Shown: positions 8,875 through 15,115 of the stretch, piece by piece
How positions within the stretch are numbered: the first letter of the stretch is position 1
How the letters are laid out: every line of letters begins with the position of its first letter
Source: a bacterium
Lineage (GTDB): Bacteria > Planctomycetota > Planctomycetia > Planctomycetales > Planctomycetaceae
NCBI GenBank assembly: GCA_016124895.1
Contig: WGMU01000048.1
Location: 1-34,196, forward strand
Length of the DNA: 34,196 bases
Direction of reading: 5' to 3'
Program-made: the position numbers and the translations under genes
The notes under the pieces: generated by a model
Told to the model about the DNA's origin: nothing
Database searches by the model: none
What the model saw: the letters and a program-made list of their open reading frames with translations, nothing else

Positions 8875-11061
8875 TTACCTGCGACGGCCGCCACCTCGAC
8901 CGGGACGCTTCTTCTTCGTCTCGTCACGTTCGGCGGTGATTGGGTGAGGTGACTGCTCGTGCGGATGAGGCTGCCGGTCTTTCTGGCGTTGCTGAAGCTG
9001 CTGCTGCATCTCCGCGACTTCCTGCAGCTCTTTCAGCTTGCGGGCCAGCCAGCCTTCCTTACGCGGCTTCACATTCTCAGGCTGCTTTTTTTCGGGCAGA
9101 TACTCCAGCAGCTTGCGCTCCGTCATTCCCCAGCCGCTCGATGCAATGAAGTAAACACACAACCCCGCCGGCACATGATAAAACAGAAAACCGAAGAAGA
9201 TCATCATGTAGCTCATCATCTTCTGCTGCATCTCCATTTCTGGATTCTGCGCAGGCGGCATGAACATCTTCTGCTGGAACCAGAACAGCCCCATCGTGAT
9301 CAGCGGCAGCAGATTGAACGAGTTACCGATAAACGGCAGCGAGAACGACATCGTGAACAGGTTGTCCGGCGCGGCCAGATTGTCGAACCACAGGAACGGA
9401 GCCATCCGCAGATCGACGGAGTTGCTGAGTGCCCTGTACAGGCCGATGAAAATCGGAAGCTGCAGAAACACGGGCAGACAGCCAGCGAGCGGATTGAAGT
9501 TCGCCTTGCGGTACAGCTCCATTTGAGCCTGTGCGAGTGCCTGACGGTCGTCCTTGTACTTTTCCCGCAGTTCGGTCAGTTGCGGCTGCAGTTCCTTCAT
9601 GCGTTTGGCGCTGAGGGCCTGTTTCTTCGAGATTGGGAACATGCAGCCGCGAACGATCACCGTCAGCATGATGATCGCGATTCCGTACGGCGCGCCCCAG
9701 CCGTGAAACGTCTTGACCAGGTACTCCATGACGTTGGCGATGGCCGCGAACCAGCCGTGATCGATGATTCCTTCTGCGCCGTAAGGCAGCAGCAGTTCGG
9801 TGCGTTTCGGACCGAGGTACAGCGTCAGATCGTGCGTCACGTTGCCTTTCGGCGGCAACGTGAGTTCCGTTGAGACCATTTCAAAGCTGATGTCGCTGCG
9901 TTCCTTTTTCTCCGCTTCGTCGACAACTTCGGGAACAACACGCGAGAAGTACGCCGACTGGACCTGATCGCCGCCGGGAATCACCAGAGCAGCAAAATAC
10001 TGGACATCGATGCCGATGTAACGAACCGGTCGCGTCCACTCTTCAATCGTGTCGTTGTCTGCAGCCTTGACGAGCTTCGCTGCCGTCAGCGAGGCCGTTG
10101 TCAATCCACCACCTTCAGCAAAGAAACCTGCTTTCAAATCGCGAAACTTGCGGGCGTGCTCAGCGTTTTCGAGCGCCAGGCCAACCGGCCCCTGCAGCGC
10201 GTACTGCAGCGTTTTCTCCTCGTCGGCCAGGTTGCGAATCTCGATTGTCGCCGCCAGTTCGTACGGGGTGGACCGCAGATCGACGGCGTCTTCCTGAGTG
10301 GATTCTTCTTGACTCAGACGATGCAGCGTAAACGTCTTCCGCACTTCGATGCCGCCAGCTTTGCAGGCAAACGTTACCGACGAAGTGATTCCGGGTTCCT
10401 CGGGATCGGGAGTCGTCGCAACCACCTCCCAGTTCACTGAACGCAACGATGCTTTGGGGTCGAGCGATTTGAGTGCCTCGTCAACAGCTTCGAGATCCAG
10501 ATCAAGCGTCAGCTTCCTGCGGTCTGGATCAAAGGCGCGAACATCCGCCGCATCGGAAACATTGTTTCCGACGACCGAAAGCTGAGCCCGAGGCTGACCG
10601 GCTGGCGGCGCAGTCTCGACGATGTACCGCGCGTCGTTGAGCGAGGCTTTGACGACCGAAGCGCCAACAGACGTCAGATCAACCCACAGTGAGTACCCGG
10701 ATTTCGGATCTTGCGAGCCAAGCGTTACCACCTGCGTTTTGAACTTCTCAAGTTCGGCAGGCTCAGTGACGCCTGCAGCCTTTGCCGGTGACTCGCCGCT
10801 GGCCGCACTCGGCGGCTCATTCGCAGGCGCGTCCCCTTCGGCTGAGGAAACTGCGGGCAAATCAGTGTCTGTACCTGAATTGTCCGCCTCGCCGACTTTG
10901 TCGTTCGCTGCGCGCTCGTTGCCTGCTTTCTGAGCCAGTTGATCCTTCGGCTTTGGTTCGGGAAACATCCCCGGAAACAGAAAGGGGCCTACAACACCCC
11001 AGCCGACCAGAATCAGAAAGCAGGACAGGCCGAACAGCAGCAGCCGTCGCTGATGGTCCAT
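8875..11061 (-). CDS. yidC: Membrane protein insertase YidC
   Basis: 728 residues, longer than E. coli YidC (548) mainly through a long acidic linker after the first helix (residues about 35-95) and an extended C-tail. TM1 is at residues 6-30, then the periplasmic P1-type domain to about residue 430. The conserved insertase core begins near YGIAIIMLTVIVRGCMFPIS, containing the Arg of the hydrophilic groove, followed by MKELQPQLTELREKYK (the cytoplasmic coiled hairpin) and NPLAGCLPVFLQLPIFIGLY. Later helices include LLPLITMGLFWFQQKMFMPP and MMIFFGFLFYHVPAGLCVYF. The C-terminus is strongly basic (KKKRPGRGGGRRR), suited to ribosome contact. YidC inserts and folds inner-membrane proteins with or without SecYEG. 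The gene starts 8 bases after the metallophosphoesterase gene, without a clear ribosome site, so translation may be coupled. Confidence 0.97.
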   Translation of the reverse strand: MDHQRRLLLFGLSCFLILVGWGVVGPFLFPGMFPEPKPKDQLAQKAGNERAANDKVGEADNSGTDTDLPAVSSAEGDAPANEPPSAASGESPAKAAGVTEPAELEKFKTQVVTLGSQDPKSGYSLWVDLTSVGASVVKASLNDARYIVETAPPAGQPRAQLSVVGNNVSDAADVRAFDPDRRKLTLDLDLEAVDEALKSLDPKASLRSVNWEVVATTPDPEEPGITSSVTFACKAGGIEVRKTFTLHRLSQEESTQEDAVDLRSTPYELAATIEIRNLADEEKTLQYALQGPVGLALENAEHARKFRDLKAGFFAEGGGLTTASLTAAKLVKAADNDTIEEWTRPVRYIGIDVQYFAALVIPGGDQVQSAYFSRVVPEVVDEAEKKERSDISFEMVSTELTLPPKGNVTHDLTLYLGPKRTELLLPYGAEGIIDHGWFAAIANVMEYLVKTFHGWGAPYGIAIIMLTVIVRGCMFPISKKQALSAKRMKELQPQLTELREKYKDDRQALAQAQMELYRKANFNPLAGCLPVFLQLPIFIGLYRALSNSVDLRMAPFLWFDNLAAPDNLFTMSFSLPFIGNSFNLLPLITMGLFWFQQKMFMPPAQNPEMEMQQKMMSYMMIFFGFLFYHVPAGLCVYFIASSGWGMTERKLLEYLPEKKQPENVKPRKEGWLARKLKELQEVAEMQQQLQQRQKDRQPHPHEQSPHPITAERDETKKKRPGRGGGRRR

Positions 11062-11069
11062 TGCAGAAA

Positions 11070-11807
11070 TTACCGACCGTCGCGAAGACGGTCTCCCAGG
11101 AAGTTGTCTAGATCGGGGATCGCGTAAATCTTGTTGGCGGTTACTTCCACATCGTACGGCACGCGACGAAACGTGATGTGTTCGCCGTCGAGGATCACAT
11201 ACGAGGAATCCGGCACACCATTACGCGGCTGTCCCACCGAACCAACATTGACCAGACATTTCTGATCGCCGAGGTCGTATTCGAAATTCACTTCCTCAGG
11301 CGGAAGGAAGTTCATGTCTTCGGTGAAAACTCCGGGAATGTGCGTGTGCCCCTGGAAGCAGTGCTTTTCAACAAGGGAAAAAATCCGCTCCATCTTCCGC
11401 TGGTTGTAAATGTCCTCAGGGAAGACGTACTCGTTGAGAGGATTTCTCGCCGAACCATGCACGAACAATCGGTTCGGCTCTTTAATGATGCGGGGCAACT
11501 CGCCGAGGAACTCCCAGCGCTCTTCGCTGCCGGCTCCGGTTTCCAGCACGGAGCGGGTCCAGAAAATCGCACGTTCGGCACCGGCGTTGAAGCCTTCCGG
11601 ATCGAACAGTGCCCCCTGGTCATGATTGCCAAGGATGACCTGAGCACAGGACTGCCTGACCAGATCAACGCACTCCCGCGGATTCGGACCGTATCCGACG
11701 ATATCGCCGAGACAGTAAATCTCAGTGACGCCGCGGTCTTTGATGTCGGCAAGCACGGACTCGAGCGCTTCGAGGTTACCGTGAATGTCGCTGATGATCG
11801 CTCGCAA
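11070..11807 (-). CDS. Calcineurin-like metallophosphoesterase (YfcE/MJ0936-like)
   Basis: 245 residues from a TTG start. All metal-binding blocks of the calcineurin-like fold are present: SDIHGN near the N-terminus, [18 protein letters not shown] and GHTH. The order D-x-H / GD / GNHD / H / GHTH is the signature of binuclear-metal phosphoesterases. GYGPNP after the GD block is typical of the small YfcE/MJ0936-like group with phosphodiesterase activity; the physiological substrate is unknown. Starting at TTG makes the protein begin (M)[10 protein letters not shown] as close relatives do; GGAG lies 7 bases upstream. An ATG at 11834 would add nine residues without a good site. It is the first gene of an apparent operon with yidC and the queD-like gene. 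No signal peptide, so cytoplasmic. Confidence 0.92.
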   Translation of the reverse strand: MRAIISDIHGNLEALESVLADIKDRGVTEIYCLGDIVGYGPNPRECVDLVRQSCAQVILGNHDQGALFDPEGFNAGAERAIFWTRSVLETGAGSEERWEFLGELPRIIKEPNRLFVHGSARNPLNEYVFPEDIYNQRKMERIFSLVEKHCFQGHTHIPGVFTEDMNFLPPEEVNFEYDLGDQKCLVNVGSVGQPRNGVPDSSYVILDGEHITFRRVPYDVEVTANKIYAIPDLDNFLGDRLRDGR

Positions 11808-11814
11808 GGGAGAA

Positions 11815-11818
11815 CTCC
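11815..11818 (-). promoter_or_regulatory. Ribosome binding site supporting a TTG start
   Basis: GGAG on the minus strand, seven bases before TTG 11807-11805 of the metallophosphoesterase gene. It supports the TTG over the ATG at 11834-11832. Confidence 0.55.
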
Positions 11819-11900
11819 GTCGGATCAGCAGCATGTCCGATGGCAGAAAGATCTGCCTGTGGAGAGCGTTTGTCCGTTCTCAGGTTCTGTCTCAATTCGG

Positions 11901-11940
11901 CCGCGGTAAGATTCATTTCTTGACCGGTGACTTACCGCGG
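11901..11940. repeat. Perfect 10-bp inverted repeat, 20-base loop
   Basis: CCGCGGTAAG (11901-11910) and CTTACCGCGG (11931-11940) are exact reverse complements around a 20-base spacer. On the minus strand it lies about 95 bases before the metallophosphoesterase TTG, so it could be a 5'-leader hairpin or a protein-binding site. No T run follows on either strand. Confidence 0.8.
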
Positions 11941-12141
11941 GGTCTGCCATCAGTCCGGACATCCGCGCGGGAGACCCGACATTATTCTGGTCTTCGGCGC
12001 TGAAAACCTGCATCAACGGGAATTCGCAGGTCGCTCGCATAAGAAGAAAAACCCGCTCGCCAAAAGCGTCCGGCATCTTAGTTCCAGCCGGAAGAACCGG
12101 TCAAGCAGCGGAATCGGGCGTCGCCTTCAGTCTCAATACGA

Positions 12142-12165
12142 TTGCATCTGTCGAAATCGATGCAA
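12142..12165. repeat. Perfect 7-bp inverted repeat
   Basis: TTGCATC (12142-12148) and GATGCAA (12159-12165) flank a 10-base spacer. The arrangement fits either a small hairpin or a dimeric-regulator operator. Confidence 0.6.
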
Positions 12166-12167
12166 AT

Positions 12168-12231
12168 TCAGGACGGTCTGAAAAGTTCGCCTGACGTGGC
12201 TGGCCTGCGTCCTGTTTCCTGACCGTCCTGA
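12168..12231. repeat. Perfect 11-bp inverted repeat with 42-base loop
   Basis: TCAGGACGGTC (12168-12178) and GACCGTCCTGA (12221-12231) are exact reverse complements. The long loop makes a simple terminator unlikely; it could be the base of a structured leader RNA or two operator half-sites. Confidence 0.75.
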
Positions 12232-12551
12232 TGCGTCAACCCGGCTGGATTTCGTTGCTCGGATGCAACCGTGACCTATGGTTGCGAACCAGTTCCGCAA
12301 CATCGCGCGACCAGGCAACATCTGGGAGCATTGATTGTCAGTTGAACTGGCAGGCGACTAACCGGCGTAACCGTTATCAGCGTCAATTTGTAACCGCAGA
12401 GCCTGCCCAAACGTCGCGCCCCTGCACACCGAAGGTCGGTTGCGAACTACGTTGCTGCTGGCGGTTGCCGGAAATCAACAAGTCAGGTTCTGCCTGTCTG
12501 CGTCGCAACTCTCTTCAGGAATGCCAGCGACCTTCAGGACGCGAGAAAAAC

Positions 12552-13949
12552 ATGAAGACCACCCAGGGATCACTTCTGGTCGTCGACGACGATCGTCACA
12601 TCCTCGAAGCCATGGCCGATTATCTGCGGAGCCTGGGGCATCGTACTGAGACCGCTCAGTCGTGCCAGCAGGCGATGGATCGGATGGCCGAGTACCCGTT
12701 TCAGGTCGTCATCTGCGACGTGAATCTGCCGGACAAGGACGGCTTCCATCTGCTGGAATGGGCCGTCGAAAACACACCGGACACGGCAGTCATCATGCTG
12801 ACCGGTTACGGAACCATCGAAAGCGCCGTCGAAGCGATTCGCGTCGGGGCGTTCGACTATCTGACGAAGCCGGTCATCGATGACGAATTGAATCTCGCCA
12901 TTCAGCGTGCTCTCGGTCAGCGCGCCATTGTTGAGGAAAACAAGACGCTGCGCAAGCAACTCGACGAACGATTCGGCCTCGCGAAGATCGTCGGTCGCGA
13001 TTACCGCATGCAGAAGATGTTCGACCTGATCGAAAGCGTTTCCGACACGCGTGCCAACGTGCTGATTCTCGGAGAGAGCGGCACCGGCAAGACGATGACC
13101 GCCCGCGCCGTGCATCAGCTCAGTTCACGCCGCGACAAACCGTTTGTCGAAGTTGCCTGTGGGGCACTTCCGGACACACTGCTCGAAAGCGAACTCTTCG
13201 GGCACGTCGCCGGAGCATTTACCGGAGCAAATCACGACAAGATCGGGAAATTCCTGCAGGCCGATGGAGGCACGATCTTTCTCGACGAAATCGCAACAGC
13301 CTCGCCGAGTCTGCAGGTCAAGCTGCTGCGTGTGCTGCAGGATCGGGAATTTGAACCAGTCGGCGGAAACACAACTTACCACGTTGACACGCGACTGATT
13401 CTGGCAACCAATGAGGACCTTGAAGAACTCGTTCGCCAGGGCCGGTTCCGCCAGGACCTTTATTACCGCATCAATGTAATCACGATTACGCAACCGCCCC
13501 TGCGCGACCGGATCGGCGATATTCCGCTGCTGGTCGAGCACTACCTCGGCGAGATGAACGACCGCAACGGCAAGCACGTTCGCCGTTTCGATGACTCCGC
13601 AATTCAGGCCATGCAGCGATATTCGTGGCCGGGCAACGTGCGGGAACTCGTCAACGTCGTTGAGCGAGCCGTCGTGCTGGCAAAAGGAGAAGTCGTCAGC
13701 CTCGACGACCTGCCGGACAATATCAAACGCGAAGAACAGAATCGCCATCTGGTTTCTGTTGGTGCCGGAAGCGGGTCACTGCGAGTGGCCCTTGTCGAGC
13801 CAGAGAAGCAGATCATTCTCAACGCGCTGGAGCAGCACGGCTGGAACCGCCAGAACACCGCCGCCGCACTCGGTATCAATCGCACGACGCTCTATAAGAA
13901 GATGAAGCGGTACGACATCAGTTTTGAGAACCAGCTCGTCGGGACGTGA
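12552..13949 (+). CDS. NtrC-family sigma-54-dependent response regulator
   Basis: 465 residues. The receiver domain (1-120) has the acidic pocket DDD at 12-14, phospho-acceptor Asp56 in [11 protein letters not shown], then LTGYG and LTKPV. The AAA+ domain has Walker A GESGTGK, the sigma-54 contact loop GAFTGA (intact), the Walker B region GGTIFLDE, arginine-finger region FRQDLYYR and WPGNVREL. The C-terminal Fis-type helix-turn-helix is [20 protein letters not shown]. So it should be a phosphorylation-controlled activator of sigma-54 promoters in the cytoplasm. ATG 12552 places the receiver at the very start, with AGGACGCGAGA before it. No histidine kinase lies in the window, so partner and targets are unknown. 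Transcribed alone; a strong hairpin follows 10 bases after the stop. Confidence 0.95.
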   Translation: MKTTQGSLLVVDDDRHILEAMADYLRSLGHRTETAQSCQQAMDRMAEYPFQVVICDVNLPDKDGFHLLEWAVENTPDTAVIMLTGYGTIESAVEAIRVGAFDYLTKPVIDDELNLAIQRALGQRAIVEENKTLRKQLDERFGLAKIVGRDYRMQKMFDLIESVSDTRANVLILGESGTGKTMTARAVHQLSSRRDKPFVEVACGALPDTLLESELFGHVAGAFTGANHDKIGKFLQADGGTIFLDEIATASPSLQVKLLRVLQDREFEPVGGNTTYHVDTRLILATNEDLEELVRQGRFRQDLYYRINVITITQPPLRDRIGDIPLLVEHYLGEMNDRNGKHVRRFDDSAIQAMQRYSWPGNVRELVNVVERAVVLAKGEVVSLDDLPDNIKREEQNRHLVSVGAGSGSLRVALVEPEKQIILNALEQHGWNRQNTAAALGINRTTLYKKMKRYDISFENQLVGT

Positions 13950-13958
13950 TGTCACGCA

Positions 13959-13989
13959 CCGGACGAAGTGCAGTCTGCATTTCGTCCGG
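13959..13989. terminator. Strong hairpin between convergent genes
   Basis: CCGGACGAA (13959-13967) pairs with TTCGTCCGG (13981-13989). The pairing continues inwards through one G-U pair and TGCA/TGCA, giving a stem of about 14 bp with a 3-base loop. It lies between the stops of the activator and the nitrilase-like gene. No T run follows on either strand, so it may act as a pause site, an mRNA 3' stabiliser or a Rho-assisted terminator. Confidence 0.65.
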
Positions 13990-14047
13990 CGTCCATTGAA
14001 CCTGAACGACAATTCGCACTCGAAGATCGATCAGATGTTGCTCGATG

Positions 14048-15007
14048 TCAGGCTGGCTTCTCGTGCTGCATCGTCCAGCCAGGGAGCGTGATGGACTCCT
14101 GTGGCTCAACGAGCTTGCCGTACAACTCGGGGCGACGGGCTTTGATGTAGCGGTGCCCCGATGACTGTTCGAGCTTCTCCGGAGTGAGCAGGCCGACAAC
14201 GACGTCGTCTTCCAGGGAGTGACTCTCCGTCAGCACTTCGCCGAACGGGTCGAGGATCATGGCGAGTCCCGGCTTGACGGTGTCGTAGTCCCAGCCAATC
14301 GGATTACTGAAGACGCCATAAACGCCGTTTTCCCAGCAGCGGGCTGGCAGCCAGCGCATCAGCCAGCCGCGGCCTTTCGGGCCGAGGAATTCCTGCCGCA
14401 GGCGGACAGGATCACGCTGCCGGTTCTCCCACAGTGAACGGTCAATCGTGCCGCGCCCTGGCATCGTCGACGGCAGACCGCAAGTGACGTGCGGCATGAA
14501 GATGACCTCGGCACCCAGCATCGCCGTAACGCGGACATTCTCCGGCAGGTTATTGTCGTAACAGATCAGAAAGCCGACCCGGCAACCGAGCAGGTCGATC
14601 ACGTTGTAACCGTCACCCGGTGACAGGTGCGGATTCACAAACGGATGCAGCTTCCGGTATTTCGCCAGATAGCCGTCCGGACTAACGGTGACGTAGCAGT
14701 TGTAAACGCGGCCTGTTTCGTCCTTCTCAAACAGCCCGGCCATGACCACGGTCGAGAACTCGCGAGCAATCGCGATCAGCTTCCGGACGGAAGGCCCATC
14801 GGGCACCGGCTCGGCCACATCGCGAAGCTGCTCCAGCGAGAGCGGTTGAATCCACGTGTAGCCAGGGATGCAGCCTTCGTGAAAGCTGACGATCTCCGCG
14901 CCCTGCTCGACGGCCCGCCGCGTCAGTTCGCGGACCCGTGACAGGTTGTAGTCCGGGTCGTTGTCCCGATTCTCGAACTGCGCCGTCGCGACGCGAATGT
15001 CTCGCAT
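14048..15007 (-). CDS. Nitrilase-superfamily carbon-nitrogen hydrolase
   Basis: 319 residues from ATG 15007. The superfamily catalytic triad is visible as Glu44 (FHEGCIPGY), Lys119 (KYRKLHPF) and Cys149 (ICYDNNLPEN). The beginning RVATAQFENRDND and the LLTPEKLEQ.. C-terminal region fit the alpha-beta-beta-alpha fold. The enzyme should hydrolyse a non-peptide C-N bond (nitrile, amide or N-carbamoyl) through a thioester intermediate; the substrate class cannot be set from sequence. Compared with small family members there is a longer segment after the Cys (about residues 165-215, with MPHVTCGLPSTMPGRG), which may shape the pocket. No signal peptide, so cytoplasmic. A perfect AGGAGGT site fixes the start, and an intrinsic terminator of the upstream gene lies just before it, so it is probably transcribed from its own promoter. 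Confidence 0.9.
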   Translation of the reverse strand: MRDIRVATAQFENRDNDPDYNLSRVRELTRRAVEQGAEIVSFHEGCIPGYTWIQPLSLEQLRDVAEPVPDGPSVRKLIAIAREFSTVVMAGLFEKDETGRVYNCYVTVSPDGYLAKYRKLHPFVNPHLSPGDGYNVIDLLGCRVGFLICYDNNLPENVRVTAMLGAEVIFMPHVTCGLPSTMPGRGTIDRSLWENRQRDPVRLRQEFLGPKGRGWLMRWLPARCWENGVYGVFSNPIGWDYDTVKPGLAMILDPFGEVLTESHSLEDDVVVGLLTPEKLEQSSGHRYIKARRPELYGKLVEPQESITLPGWTMQHEKPA

Positions 15008-15013
15008 GACCGG

Positions 15014-15020
15014 ACCTCCT
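15014..15020 (-). promoter_or_regulatory. Ribosome binding site deciding the nitrilase-like start
   Basis: AGGAGGT on the minus strand, six bases before ATG 15007-15005. A longer reading from 15076 would cross the upstream gene's terminator and is rejected. Confidence 0.85.
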
Positions 15021-15057
15021 GACGCATCAGAACGAGACGAGAGTTGTTCGGCTCCAG

Positions 15058-15094
15058 AAACAAAAGCAGCCACCACGGTATTCGTGATGGCTGC
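15058..15094 (-). terminator. Intrinsic terminator of the cytochrome/WD40 gene
   Basis: On the minus strand, GCAGCCATCAC and GTGGTGGCTGC (arms at 15084-15094 and 15066-15076, one mismatch) form an 11-bp stem with a 7-base loop, followed by TTTTGTTTC. It lies about 20 bases after the stop of the gene ending at 15116. This is a classical Rho-independent terminator and separates that gene from the nitrilase-like gene. Confidence 0.88.
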
Positions 15095-15115
15095 CAGGGC
15101 AGGGGTTGCCTTCGA

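Larger units (their letters stand above)
11835..12551. other. Gene-free divergent leader with several inverted repeats
   Basis: This 717-base stretch lies between the metallophosphoesterase (minus) and the sigma-54 activator (plus) and must hold both promoters. The open frame from 12231 into the activator gives 107 residues with no receiver-like character and is not counted as coding. It contains perfect inverted repeats at 11901-11940, 12142-12165 and 12168-12231, and a 3' half unusually rich in GTTGC/GCAAC. I could not identify a convincing sigma-70 or sigma-54 promoter by eye. Confidence 0.7.

Noticed and set aside
8959-9873. 304-residue plus-strand open frame opposite yidC
   Set aside because: Antisense to the conserved YidC core; the product is His/Gln/Arg-rich, as expected for a mirror frame.
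12231-12551. 107-residue N-terminal extension of the sigma-54 activator
   Set aside because: The receiver domain begins exactly at ATG 12552. The extension has Cys/Arg/Trp-rich noncoding character and overlaps inverted repeats.
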